From Dermanyssus gallinae (taxonomy: Eukaryota; Arthropoda; Arachnida; Mesostigmata; Dermanyssidae): 64,000 bases of DNA. The position numbers and the translations under genes are program-made. A model generated the notes under the pieces. That model made no database searches, was not told the DNA's origin, and saw only the letters and a list, made by a program, of their open reading frames with translations. The stretch is from NCBI GenBank assembly GCA_003439945.1, contig QVRM01006074.1, positions 620,001 through 684,000 on the forward strand. Reading direction: 5' to 3'. Shown here piece after piece: positions 10,129 to 22,129 of the stretch (positions are counted from its first letter, which is position 1; each line of letters starts with the position of its first letter).

Positions 10129-11287
10129 TTGATTCCGTTCTCGTGCTTAGAGGTGACTCAGAATCACAACATAAACAGCAGAAGCAAACACATGCTTCGA
10201 CCAGTTGTAGCTAACATATGTCTACAGCGAACATATGGGGACAGAAACGTCAACTGCCACCGGAATAAGCGCCGCGCACCAAAGACGTTCGTTTATGCAG
10301 CCCAAAAGCTAATGTATGCGCAAGATGTGCAAAACATGTTGAAGGCGGTCGCTTTGTATGCTGCTCTAGATGTAGCAAAGTGTTTCATACTAGATGCAGT
10401 GCCAATGACGAAACGGACCCAACCGTAAGCGCGCCAACCAAGTGGCTCTGCCGATGTGGAGTGCGCGGATTGGTCGATTAAACGTATTATGAACTGTTTG
10501 GATACATGTTCCTTCAGCAGAGAAGCAATGGGGTGTGTATCATTCCTGTTTCATCGTTTGCGTGTTCTGGAGAAGGAATTAGCGGAGGTAAAGGAATCAC
10601 GGATATCGGTACCAGTGGCCGCGTCGGATGCCGAACCGCCTGGCGTCGGTCAGAGGCCCACTCAAGCTCTCACTCGACGGCCGAAAAAGACAATGTTTGT
10701 AGTGGCGGGGACCACATAGTTGAGTCTTTGAGCCCAGCTTTGATTGACCTCTATCCCAAAAATACACGTATATAAGGGTACACTCAACATCGAGGATGGA
10801 TGTGCAGTATATCATTAGGGAGGCAGAGAAACAAATTAATTCCTTTAATGGACCAGTTGCTGTGTTCCTTCAGATAGTATACCACAAGAGTACGGAGTTC
10901 AAGAAGGAATTGTACGTGTCGGCTGTTGAAGCCTTTAGTGCAAGACTAAAGCGGAATCACCCCAAATATAAACTCCATGTGCTGTCTGTACCTCTATTAT
11001 CTGCGGACTGCAAAGCAGCCAACGATGCCCTTGCTAGAAAAGCCTCTATAGACAAGGTCACCTTCTCAGTGCGAACATACAATTTTGTGGTGACCGAAAT
11101 GAGCTCTCAGCGTGCGGGTCCATCTAGGACTTGCGACGGCACCCTTGAAACGCTCATACAGCTTATGATTAAGTCGCGTGACGACTGGACCAGCATTGCT
11201 CGCACTATGGAGTACATCCTGCGCGCCAAAGAGGAGAAAAAACAATATTACATGACGTCATCCCGCGGGGCATCCCGGGATAGCTGA
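10129..11287 (+). pseudogene. CR1/L2-type ORF1 relic with PHD finger and esterase-like region
   Basis: At 10317-10457 one frame encodes all eight zinc ligands of a C4HC3 PHD finger: CARC, then C and C in VCCSRC, FHTRC, and finally WLCRC. PHD-finger ORF1 proteins are known from CR1-group LINEs. A second frame (10456-10719) carries a short heptad-like helix (LRVLEKELAEVKESR). A third (10796-11287, 163 codons) has VAVFLQIVYHK and KLHVLSVPLL, then CKAANDALA, which resembles the SGNH-hydrolase-like domain that follows the PHD finger in some CR1 ORF1 proteins; the catalytic Ser/His cannot be identified. Three frames are needed, so it is broken. No matching ORF2 follows directly. Confidence 0.6.
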
Positions 11288-12990
11288 ATTCCTTCTTGAA
11301 AAAGCCTTTATGCTCATGCAATCACCTTCGAGTTTATTGTAAAAACGAATAACCGAGTCTTGAAAGATTTTTCAATCTTCTGGTCCGTCCTCCGCAGGAT
11401 CCGTTGGAACGCGTCCAATCGTTAATCGGCCCCGTCGGAAATCATACTAGTCACCCCAGGAGCCAGTCATGACCGCCGCACTAGCTTCCGCCTTTACTTA
11501 CATGGTGACAGTTTTCAATGTCTGTCGGCAGCCTTCGTAGTTGCTCTGCAATTCGTCCGTCTGTGTCTGACTAGAAGAAGGACAAAGTCATTTCCTCGCC
11601 GGCACCGTCTTGCAATCCATGTCCTTGCTTGCGTCAGGATCATGTTAGCCCCGATGCAGTTTTTCCGGGCCTCTTAAACGGCGGAAAACCACTACGGCTT
11701 AGACAGACGACGGCCGGAGGGCCCCCGAGGGGACCGCACGGCGCCCGACAGGCTGTCGGGCGTTAGGCATTATGGTGGATAGTTTCCCCGCATTGACGCC
11801 CGTGTTTTGTGCAGTTCCCAATTTTGCCGCGAACGTGGAAATGAGGGCCTCATGGAGGTGCTTCATTTGCCATATGCGGTAAGATAGGAGCCAATATGAA
11901 AGTAATAATATGCAATGATTAGCCTCTACAAACGTTAAGTAGACCACGACAATAAGACGATATAAGCTTGTTGCCACATAACCTATATTGTACGCCTTGT
12001 CTCCCATGATCAATAAATATAGAGATTTCTATAAGAAGTGTACACATCTGACCTGGGAGGTACGCTGAGAAAGAGTCATAGTTATTCCTGCATTTTACTA
12101 ATGTAGATTAGTGAGACCCGGGCAGAAGAACAACTCTCCTTTGGCTTAGAATACAGACAACCGCAGTGGAAGTGCAGAGTGGTAACAATGACAAGGGAGC
12201 TTAATACAGAATTATATAGAAAATGTTATATTTTGTCCCACAACCTTACGTGGCACTTTTCTTACAGTTCAAAAACTGCTTTCCTGCAACCCACGACAAA
12301 GAAAGGCATGAACACTTGGGGCACGCGGATCCAAGGAAAGAAGGGCAGAATTCGACATCCCCGATTAGCGATGTAAACCAAATATTGCGCTACATGTTTT
12401 GTATCTTGCCATTTTTGGTTGAGTAGTGATCCAAGTGATCCCCAGTACTCAGATAATTTAATAAAAAGTGTCTTTCTGTACATGCAAAGACAGAATCCTG
12501 CAGTAACAATGATAACTATAGCTGTTAAGGTACAGCCAATAAAACTAACCGTATTTATAGGGACGCCAGTATGTGCACGTCTTGCAATAAAATCAGAGGT
12601 TCAAACATGTCAGAAAAATTAGATCAGGAAGGCAAGGCTACATGTGTCACTAAGATGGGCTAACAATAAATATTCTTCGTCCTGGCTCTAGAAAATGCCG
12701 TTTACGTAGAGGGCGGCAAGTTTCAACTTTTGTATTTTGTGAGCTGGTCTGGATAGACTGCGTATCACTCCGTTTTGAATGTAGCTAAAAGAGACCGGAG
12801 CTTTTTTAGTAGAGTAGACGTATGGGGTAGTCTGAATGATTTATCTTCATTTGCTTTATAGTTGTTCTCAGTAAAGAGCCCGTTTTATCCATTCGCGTAT
12901 ATCAAAAAAGGTTGTCCCCGACGATCACTCCCCCAGATGTATTAAAGTTTAGATATATGTGACACAAAAAGTGAACAAAACTTATCACTA
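11288..12990. other. No recognisable feature (about 1.7 kb)
   Basis: Short open frames only, the longest about 104 codons at 11699-12013 on the minus strand, without motifs. I see no repeat or RNA-gene signature. Confidence 0.5.
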
Positions 12991-13001
12991 AATCATTCAA
13001 A

Positions 13002-13850
13002 ATGGTCTTGGTGTGCGAAATATGGAGGTCCAACGAACACTCAATCTGCTGCGGCCAACCGGAACAGTTTGAAATGCCTTCACCAGGCTGGAGCTGGAGC
13101 TGCGATATTTGTCTAGGCACGGCACAAACGCCAACACAAGAAACCACCACTCTGAAAAAGCTGTCGACAATGAACAACACCGTAGCGGCTGTACGCACCC
13201 TTCAAGCGGATAACCCTAATATCAACATAGACCTTAAGGCTGTCAACAACGGCACAACCAATTGACGTAGTCAAAGAAGAAGTGGCACAGTTGAAGACCC
13301 GTTTAAAACATGTGGAAACAGGCGTCATTACTACTAATAACACAACCGTAGTTGAGAGCTGTCGGCTAGCTACTGCTTGAACAAAGACAACTACGACGTG
13401 ATCTTGTTGTACACAACATTCCAGGCATTAGACCGCCACCCAGACACGCGAGAGCTGCAGCGTCAACAACATCGGCCGCAGCAAGTGCAACAACAATAAT
13501 ATCAATAATGCCACCTTTGCCTCAAGTGCCAATCTCGCGCCACATGTTTACAAACTGCTTAAAAAGGTGCATGTAATGAAATGAAAAAGAGGTTCAACCT
13601 GAAGAGCAATACAAACATCCGCAACTGTACAATATACTTAACGACCAAAGCAGGTCACGTGAAACAAATTCACTCAGTGGTAGATTTATAGTTACTTAAT
13701 GAGGAGTTAAGACAACTCAACTATAAAAAGAAAGCTAATGAAAGAGAGAAGCGAGCATGTGAGATAACTCCAACCGAGGACAACGATCCAAAACGTTTCA
13801 ACAACGATAAATCAAAAAGGCACACAAAAGACTTAACATTTAATTAAAAT
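13002..13850 (+). pseudogene. L2/CR1-type ORF1 relic: partial PHD finger plus RNA-binding region
   Basis: The first frame (13002-13265) ends a PHD finger: HSIC, then the terminal WSWSCDIC pair. A coiled-coil-like stretch follows (TTTLKKLSTMNNTVAAVRTL). Near 13373 another frame reads LLEQRQLRRDLVVHNIPGI, the entry of the RRM-like domain of L1/L2-type ORF1 proteins. At about 13575-13760 come KRFNLKSN and EELRQLNYKKKANEREKR, matching the C-terminal part of that domain. Several frameshifts and stops occur. Position and strand suggest it is the ORF1 of the element whose ORF2 remnants lie at 15844-17850, with a later insertion between them. Confidence 0.6.
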
Positions 13851-13851
13851 A

Positions 13852-13905
<54 letters not shown>

Positions 13906-13920
13906 CATCATCATCATCAT
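13852..13920. repeat. (TAA)n followed by (CAT)n microsatellite
   Basis: About 18 AAT units and then five CAT units. It lies directly after the ORF1 relic. No RLE-type element end is visible beside this tract, unlike the TAA tracts at 3.7 kb and 60-64 kb. Confidence 0.95.
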
Positions 13921-14303
13921 TAATGATAATTAAAAATAAATATTAATTATTAATGGTTAAACAAATAAATAATCATTTAGATTACGTGACATGTTTTTAT
14001 TGATAAAAATGTCAAAGATAATTTTGACATTTGTATCAGTTAAAGAGACAACATACAGGGTATTCTATTTTAATCGGAACAAAATTTTCAATTAGTCTGT
14101 CTTATTAGGTATGCGCCATGCCTGGTAGCCAAGGTAAGCCCGTTTTATCATAACAAATTGACCACATACTAACCATGGCAAGGTTGTAGAACCAGATTCC
14201 TACACAGCAGAACGTAAAATCCACGATTAAGTATCGCGATTTTAGTTCGTTTAAACTGTTTAGTAATATATAACTAGTATTATCTGTTTATCACTCGGGC
14301 ATT
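13921..14303. other. AT-rich spacer between ORF1 and ORF2 relics
   Basis: No coding motif seen. The sequence ACAGGGTATTC near 14055 resembles the start of a Tc1/mariner-type terminal repeat (compare ACAGGGTCAATC near 22131), but no transposase follows. It may be the inter-ORF region of the L2-like element. Confidence 0.35.
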
Positions 14304-14317
14304 ATATGAACAAATAC

Positions 14318-14459
14318 AATATATTTCTTCTTTATTCACTCAGGCTGAGTAGCGATTATAAGCACAAAGACATCACTTTAACAACTATAAGGTCAGTGAG
14401 CTAAGACTATCACCCGGTGATCTGCATTTGTATGGATACATACACATACACCTATACAT

Positions 14460-14524
<65 letters not shown>

Positions 14525-15843
14525 CTACAAGGTCCCACAATGACGATGAAATGAATGAGTTTGGAAAATTTCGCCTCCCATTTTCTAATGCAGTCGTTAA
14601 AGGCTGCGGTTTGCGGGAGGTTATAACGGCGCCTTAGGTCTTCTATAAAAAGTGGACAGTCTGCTAATAAGAAGACGAGGCGGTTGTGCGTTGACGTATG
14701 GAGTCCCAGAGTCCGTTTCAGAAAAGCTGCTTTTATCTGATTCAGCTGGTCGAGGTTTCTGGGAGTCAGGTGCGCCCATATTAACTCCACTCCATATGAA
14801 GCCACGGGATCTTCAGGTCGAAGAGGCAAATGGCTATGGCGAGGGACAGGCGGTGCGGACTGCTGATGGAAGATGCTGCTATAAGGGCTCTCCTGCATCT
14901 CTCCATAACATGCACCGAGAACCCTACCCCATTCGACGGTATAATTAGTTCCAGATAAGGGAGTTTATTGACGTAGGCGAGAGAAAAGCTACCGATATGA
15001 AGGAAGTCGTCACGTGCGACCCTGCCCCCTCTACGGAACTTTAGTGCCTCCGTCTTACGAAGATTAATGCTTAACCCCAATTCTGTAACGGCTGTGTTGG
15101 GCCTGGCCAGCGCCTGTTGGACTTGGAAACGGCTACTTCCATAGATGGCTAAATCGTCTGCGTATAATAAAACCTTAACGAGATCTCTACACCCCCGAAT
15201 TCGTTTTGGCAGGTCATTTAAGAGAGCAGAAAAGAGAAGTGGACTCAAATTGTCCCCCTGGGCAAACCCGGTTGTTTGCGAAAACGCCGGCAGTTCCGAC
15301 ACTCCATCGTCGATTGTCACCCGGTTTTCCTGTAGGACCTCTGTTATGAGGTTCAGCTTCTTCGAGGAAACGCCGACTCCTGCCAGAATGTTAAGCACAC
15401 GATCACGTGGAGCGGAGTCAAAGGCGGCTTTGAAGTCGACGAATACCGCGTACAGAGACTGCCCTGGTCGTGAGAGGGTTTCTTTGACGTCATCCAAGAA
15501 TGTTTGCGTGGAGCGTCCCTTTCGAAATCCATGTTGTTCTTCAGGTATAACGATCGTGGCCTCCAAGAAGGCGCTTAGTCTTTTCGTGATCAAGCACGAC
15601 AGCAGCTCAAAGCACACGCTCTTCTTTGCTATGCCTCTCCAGGCCGAGGGGTGGGTAGGCTCACCTTTGCCTTTCGGGATCACTAATAGGATTGCATTTC
15701 TCCATTGTATTGGGTGAAGCCCCATCTTGAGGCGATTAGACGATTGAAGGATCTCCACGAGGCGATCAGCATACTGCTCGACGTCAATGGTATCAGGAAT
15801 CGGCAGTACCTCATGCGAACGTTCCAGTAGAGCCGCAACGTCC
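14318..15843 (-). mobile_element. 5'-truncated non-LTR retrotransposon (FRRGGR family) with 14-bp TSD
   Basis: The insertion is bounded by perfect copies of ATATGAACAAATAC (14304-14317 and 15844-15857). The minus-strand RT frame 15845-14781 (354 codons) covers PKGKGEPTHPSAWRGIAKKS, QHGFRKGRSTQTFLDDV, AVFVDFKAAFDSAPRD (motif A), TTGFAQGDNLSPLLF (motif B), LLYADDLAIYGSS (motif C, Asp pair intact) and KTEALKFRRGGRV. A frameshift near 14790 leads to 14898-14525 with the thumb-side segment NLDQLNQIKAAFLKRTLGLH. The 3' untranslated region contains the (TA)n tract 14466-14522. An AATAAA signal on the minus strand (14336-14331) lies just before the end, with no poly(A). The endonuclease and ORF1 are absent through 5' truncation. 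Confidence 0.85.
14466..14522. repeat. (TA)n microsatellite inside a retroelement 3' region
   Basis: About 28 TA units. It falls inside the TSD-bounded insertion 14318-15843, between its coding end and its AATAAA signal, so it was either carried in by the element or expanded there later. Confidence 0.95.
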
Positions 15844-17850
15844 ATATGAACAAATACGAATTAAGCCAACCAAATGTATCTAAAAATTTATTCTTACATA
15901 TGAAGGTCAGTAACATTGCTTCTAGAGTATATTTATTAAATATAAGAAGTATTTCCGAGAATCTCGAGCTGTTGCTGGGCATGCTGTCCTCAGTGTCAGC
16001 ATTTGACGCACTGGCTCTCAAGATAACTTGGATAAGAGACCCATCAGCAAGCAGCAAGAATCGACGGCTATAACGCATTTTTTGTACTTAAAAGAAAACC
16101 CCGAGCAGATAGAGTAGCGAAATTTTTAACCAAGAAGTAGACATACACGCAAATTAAAACTCAAATGGAAAACGCAGACTTCTGTGGGGTAGACACAACT
16201 CCAGGAAACAATAAGATACAGCAGACCGGCCTCTATCATGCACCAAACACGCACCACTTATCTGTAGAAAACGTCATTTATAAACTTCCACCCATAAGCA
16301 CTGCAAACAACACAGAAAATAAACTGATCCTCACTGAGACTAACAAAGATATTAGCAAATATACGGTCGCAATACATGCGCACCCAGGCGCACTAGAAGA
16401 AAACGGTTTCACACTTCTAAAAACATTCCCTATGCGAGTAGCACCTGGTAGTGTCACAGCAATCGACCATGTTCGAACAGAATTGAGAACCGTAGAATTA
16501 ACTCATAAAGATTTATGTCATCACACTATCTATAAGGGGTTCGTTATCAAGTAAAAAACGGAGCACCAAAATCAATATATCAACATTTTTGTTTGAAATT
16601 CGTAAAATCAGCTGAATTTTCACATGGCACGAAGATGACCCGGATCTGTTTTATTTTAGCACACGCTCTTCGTAACTGTCAGAACAAAGCCATCACATAC
16701 CAGCTCAAACAACAACCGCGCACGGCGTACTCTGCTAAATACGTAGGATCACTGTGGAGTTGCTAAGCTGAGAGAATACAAACAAGAGAACGCGGCTATA
16801 TCTTCCGTTAAGAAACGATGCTAGTCTGGCACGCAAACATATAGTGGTAAAAAAAACAATTTAAGGACACACATGAGTAAGACAAAAGACAATTTTCTTA
16901 AAGTTAATTTAACAGAAGACAAGGAAAACACTGGCGTGTCACTAATAATTTTATGCGAGGAATGAGGCAGTCAGATACAATAGGCCCAAGCAAAATCTAA
17001 ATTACTACCAGAAAAGCTTCACATAATAAACACATATTTCGGGCAAATGAACTCAAATGAGAATTTTTTTTAATATATATATTTTTTAAAACCATAAGAG
17101 CGAATTTACACATAATACAACGATCCAATCTTCTTCTCGTACACACCCATAGACGGAGACAAAGTGAACAACTTTAGGCCAAATTCTCTTTTAAGCAATA
17201 TCGGAAAGTTATTGGAGAAGTAATCGTCAAGCGACAAGTCAACGCTTGGGTAACAACAGCATACTAAGCAAACGCCCGTTTGATTTCACAAAAGGTAAAA
17301 ATACAGAAGCCACATTAATGGCGCTACAAGCTGAGAATGTATCCACAAAAAAGCCAGGAAACCCATCCAGTTACCGTACCGCTTATTCGAGGTTATTTGA
17401 CACTACTCCGCATGACCGCCTATTCAATAAAATGGCGACTATGGGGATCACATCAAAGGCCCTAAATGTAGTCATAACATATCTTCAAAATAGAAAACAA
17501 ATCCACGAGTACGAAGGCACGACGTCAGAAGTTTCGCTGAAACCGTCTGGCGTCTCGAATGAGGATATAACTGAGGGGACCCATGTCATAGGTCCCCTCA
17601 TTTATATCATTTAATGATATTTTTCAGCTAAACGATGGGTTCACAAAGCTCACATATGCAGCAGATGCCATCAAATAGAACATGGAGTCAGACATGTAGA
17701 ACAATTCATGAAAGTGAACGGGCTCAGCATAAAAACACCTATGTCTGCAAACCTACGCTCCCTAGACTCACTTTATCATTGAGGTTTTTCAGCTTATTTG
17801 TGTTAAATAGATATATATATATATATATATCAGGTGGACGAATATAATAA
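15844..17850 (+). pseudogene. L2/CR1-like ORF2 relic (endonuclease and RT)
   Basis: The first frame (15846-16073) carries the endonuclease N-terminus: YLLNIRSISENLELLLGML and FDALALKITWI, where the metal-binding Glu of ETW has become Lys. The frame at 16165-16554 has GLYHAPNTHHLSVENVIYKL, then the late endonuclease signature PMRVAPGSVTAIDHVRTEL. RT remnants follow: VNNFRPNSLLSNIGKLLEK (about 17168), then 17246-17614 with FTKGKNTEATLMAL, FDTTPHDRLFNKMATMGI and YLQNRKQIHEYEG. Motif B is degraded (SGVSNEDITEG) and no YADD is visible. The copy is dead. It runs up to a short (TA)n at 17810-17830. Confidence 0.7.
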
Positions 17851-18217
17851 TAGTAAAGATATAATTGCATGACTGGGAAACAGATGACGATGATTGGTAA
17901 TGTTACTGAGGAGAGAAAGAGCAGCTTAAAGCTAAGAAGTGCATGTCATGATTGGCATCCGTCAGCTCCCGCTAGTGGTCGCTGACGGAGGTACACCAAC
18001 TGCGCCAGCAGCAGCAGTGGTTAGTGATTGAAGAGTCGGCGGAGAGACCGTGCAGGAGAAGGACGCAGAGCGAACTACGTGCCGTATGTAGGTCGGGCGA
18101 GTCCGACGGTGTAATTGAGAGAAGCCTTAAGATGGCCGATAAATCGGCGGTTGGAATAAACTGATTGAGTTAGTAACACAACCTGATGTCTTCCTTTGAC
18201 CCTAGTAACCCCCGCTT

Positions 18218-18259
<42 letters not shown>

Positions 18260-19980
18260 CACATACGTACAAAGGCGGCGCCCAGCAGCACATATTGCTT
18301 TGTATGCAACTCTTTAAAAAACATCTGGTGTGAATGGACCTAGTGCTCGTCTTGTGTAATCACTGCCCGTTTGATATGTGTATCACGGAGCCCCAATGAG
18401 GGCGCTGCAACGCTTTCTTAGTGCCCTAAATGCCCACTGGTTGAGAGTGCCCCCAGTGCCGGTGAGACTTACACTGTTTTGCTCCTCCGTTGGTCGTTGT
18501 ACCTCGGCCTATGCGTCTGGCAGAGCCTGAGTTGGCCCTCTCTCAGCTCGACGCTTGTCTGACGACCTAGAGAAGGCACCGCAACAAAGCGAAAGTGCCA
18601 GTAGAAAACCAGCGCTATCGAGTGACGTCATGATCTAGACTGGTCAACAAAAGCAGACGACGCTCGAACGAGCCAGCAATGTTGATAAACGAATATAACG
18701 GCGCAGCAGCGGCGCGAAAGAGTTCCGTGGAAGCCGTAAAGATGAGGGTAGTGTCGTTGCGATAAAGTCTGATGATGACCACCCTGTCTCCACCCTGGTA
18801 GCAGCCTGCCGCCACAAAAACGGAAGTTTGCCGAAAGCCCAGAAAGTGATGGCGGAGGCTAGGGGCCAAGGTGACGCAAGCGGTATCGGTCAGGTTCAAC
18901 TACTATCAAAACGTCGGGAGGTCTTGGAGCCCATGCGACAAGGACTCTACAACCTGACTTCTTAATAATTAAGCGTCTATGGATACCTCATGGACAGTCA
19001 CCGCCAATATAAAAAGAAGGAAGAGGGGCGCCAGCGGAGGGAGCAAAAGCTGCATTCTACGTGTATCTGATTCGCCGCCGGCAGAAAAGCATGCAAAGCT
19101 TGACAGAGCAGCAAGGTTGGTAACACTTGACTGCTTTGCTACTGGATGACCATGTTCCGATCTCTGATCCCTTGATATGTAAAATCTTATCCCTACGTTA
19201 GAACAATTCATAAGCTTGCCCTTGAGGGTCCAGGACGGTACTACGAACCTTGTCCAATAGAAAGAGCAGTGGCCCAAGTGGCATCTAGTACGAGAATTAG
19301 GCAGAGTCGGCAGATACTCTGACAGGCCTTCGTAGTTGTCTTTTCACACAAATACGCGGAGAGGTCGCATACGCCAAGCTTGGCACAATGCGAGACTTAC
19401 GCTCCTTCTCACGGGAAAGAGCGACGGTGATTTTTAGAATCCAAATATATAAGAGTGTGCGGATGAGAAGGTACCAAACGTTTTAACAACCAAGCGCGTG
19501 AAATTGATATATATATATATATATATATAGCTTTATTAACCGATGGTTGGTTTACAATGTTGCGCGTACAGAGAAAGTATACATTTACATACACGTACAT
19601 TCATCACGGTTCCAAAAATCGAGTCAACGGAACTGCTCTATGGCATTGTTGGAGGTGATACAAGTCACACTATTCCCCGCAGAGTTCGCACAAGCAAAAC
19701 GAGGAAATTTCATGAAACTTCGCTCGAATACAGATCTTCATGTGGAAGCCATGTACAGCAAATCGTGCGATTAGGTGTCTATTGTCATAAATGCAGCGCT
19801 TCCACGAACTACACGTCATTGCCTAGGTTTCATAAAAGAGCGGGTCAATGCCTGCCTCTTATTCTCCCATTCAAACATGTACTCGTTAAAAGGTGCCGTT
19901 ATTGGTAAAACGTGCATTTTTTAGCGCGACGCTAGTAAATAGACTAATCGGTTAAGACTAGTGCGGTGGACTCTTAGCGA
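17851..19980. other. Unassigned region with (TA)n tracts
   Basis: About 2.1 kb with (TA)n at 18220-18257 and 19507-19529. Several roughly 100-codon open frames on the minus strand have no recognisable motif. Nothing else is supported. Confidence 0.5.
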
Positions 19981-19981
19981 T

Positions 19982-20359
19982 TTATTTCAGAAAAGTGGCC
20001 TTGATTTGGTCAAGCGCCTTAAAGTTTAACTTCGATAGGTTAGGCCATATATACCGTATCACCTGTATACCGTAAGAAGCAGTGGGCGCAATCCTCAGGT
20101 TGAACAGATTAACGGCAACGTCTATTAATAGTTTATGAGGGTATCGGATATTATAAAAGAATTGTAGTCCTTTCCGAACTCGTTCATCAATGTGCCTCGA
20201 GAAGTTAGTACCTCGAGATGAGAACATGACCCCTAGATAGAAGAAGTATGAGACAAATTCTATAGATTTTGAACCTAAGTCATTTAAATAATACGCTTTG
20301 GGATAACGAAGTGGATCATCTAGGGTCACAAGTAGAGTGTCTGGCATGGTTTTCCGCAT
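19982..20359 (-). pseudogene. C-terminal RT fragment, FRRGGR-family LINE
   Basis: The 125-codon frame begins after the catalytic core: SIEFVSYFFYLGVMFSSRG (the YLG thumb motif), FSRHIDERVRKGLQFFYNI, then FNLRIAPTASYGIQVI and KLNFKALDQIKATFLK. These match the corresponding parts of the element at 14318-15843 (VNKLPYLEL, RNLDQLNQIKAAFLK). Everything upstream of the thumb is missing. The first codon is simply the first Met in the open stretch. Confidence 0.65.
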
Positions 20360-20589
20360 AACGTAATTCCTATGCGTAACGGAGGAGGGAAGCAGGCAGT
20401 TTTATATTAGTCCAGTTGACGTATCAGTGCGTGTGAGAGCACTAAGGCGTGTCCATAGCGAAATTCGACGATTGAAAATCGGATTTCTGCCTGCAGTAAA
20501 AAATAAATAAACTTTAATGTCATTAATTACTATTGAAATTTTGGATCTATACTAGGAATTTGCCTAATTTTACAAATTTATACTGGAAT

Positions 20590-20960
20590 TTTTCTTGCAT
20601 TAATCGCCTAATGCTGGCCGTATACGGGGGAGACAACTCCACCAAGAACAAACGGCCTGGGATGTTCACGGAGAGGTGTTGCCAAGTTCTAGTGGGAGCA
20701 GCTTGAATATTCGCCCTACAGCCCGGACATGTCGCCTCTCGACTTCCACCAGTTCCATCATTTCAAAAGGTGGCGCTTCAACTTGGACGATGAATTGAAC
20801 GACACAGTGCAAGATTATCTATCGTTACAGCCGCAGGAATTCTGGAACCCTTTGGCCCGTAAAAGTGGGATTGTTCTGTTCGGGCCTCTAGTAATTACTG
20901 TTGGGCAAATACTTAAATTATATACACGGTGTCGTTCTGTATATTTTCAATAAAATCCCT
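20590..20960 (+). pseudogene. Mariner-type transposase C-terminal fragment
   Basis: The segment near 20694 reads WEQLEYSPYSPDMSPLDFHQF, matching the mariner motif (H)PPYSPDLAPSDYHLF that carries the third catalytic Asp, here kept in PLD. Downstream, FNLDDELNDTVQDYLSLQP matches the helices before the C-terminus. Upstream, a GDN-like remnant (near 20629) corresponds to the DNARPH motif with the second Asp. Several frame changes are needed. Terminal inverted repeats were not found. Confidence 0.6.
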
Positions 20961-21465
20961 TATGTATTGGAATATTACGTCAGAATGCACTCTTAAAAGA
21001 ATCGTCGCCGAGATGATCATCGGGAGAGTGTCAGAACTGTGGAGAAGGCCCTTCATCCGGAGCGATTCTTGCTTAAAAAGGCCAATTTGCACATGACGAG
21101 ATCCATGTACTCCAGTCCGAGATTGAGCGGGTGTTTTTCATGCAGTCTTTACCGACTAGGCTTTAGATAAAGCCCCCGCCACCTAACCGTAGACAAACTG
21201 GAGTGGTTCCATTCATAGAGTATTCTCCACTTTCTTCGCTGAGAGCTATCGTTAGGTATACATGTAAAGCGGCGAGACTATAGTGTTGAGGCGAAACCAC
21301 GCAGGGACCACGCAGGAAAACAAGCGCAGCTTTTTTCAGCCACGAACAGCTGGCGCGACTAGTGTGAAACTCACAAAAACAGTAAACCCGTATTTCGAAG
21401 AATTTCACCCAAAACATGAAAAAGTCGCAACACCGACATGGTGGGGAGCGCACGTCCGACTTTCG
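20961..21465. other. No recognisable feature (about 0.5 kb)
   Basis: Short overlapping frames on both strands at 21163-21540 without a recognisable motif. Confidence 0.45.
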
Positions 21466-22100
21466 ATTCCGAGAATAGAAAATATTAGAAAACGTCTTTA
21501 TTTACAAAATAAAGTGTTGGATGAGGTTGGAATGCATTGAACTACGCGAAACTACCTTGTTTGTGCGATTATTTGGCTATACGCCAAGGGAAACATATTA
21601 TTGATTATTTCAATTCTTCACATACGATTAGGTGTAAGCGAAATTTGGCTCGTACGATTTTTCGGTCGCACATCTAAGAAGCTGTCAATAAAAGTTGAGA
21701 TCACAAGCTATGATGGTGTGCTGATTAAATAAAGTTGACAGCGACGGAAGGTTAACAGCATTCGCCTCAATATCACAGCCTCTACAGAGCATTTTCAGAA
21801 ATAATCTCTAAACACATATTTACGTATGTTTTTATCACGCATATTTATGTGTATGACCAAATATAGGCTCCAGGCAGGTGAGCAATATAAAAAAACATCA
21901 ATTTATTTATAAGAACGATTTTACACGTTTGAATCTTTAACGATGAAACAATGGAATATATGGCATGCTTACATGTGCAGATGCAGATTTAACTAGATCT
22001 CTAGTGTAGAAAGCGTTAGTTACATTAACACTAATACGCCAAGGTCTCATGCAACACTTGGAGTGTGCAATGTTGTCCAGAACGAGGCCTTTCGGAATGG
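21466..22100. repeat. Diverged dispersed noncoding repeat, copy 2
   Basis: Collinear by eye with 2411-3075 and in the same orientation. It starts with GATTCCGAGAATA, equivalent to the target word duplicated around 2291-2410. Internal blocks such as ATTTGGCTATACGCCAAGGG and TCTACAGAGCATTTTCAGAA correspond to blocks in copy 1. It has no recognisable coding sequence. Confidence 0.6.
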
Positions 22101-22129
22101 AGAACTTTATTCCACATATACTTATATAC

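Noticed and set aside
15145..15717. 190-codon plus-strand frame
   Set aside because: It is antisense to the well-supported RT on the minus strand at 14781-15845.
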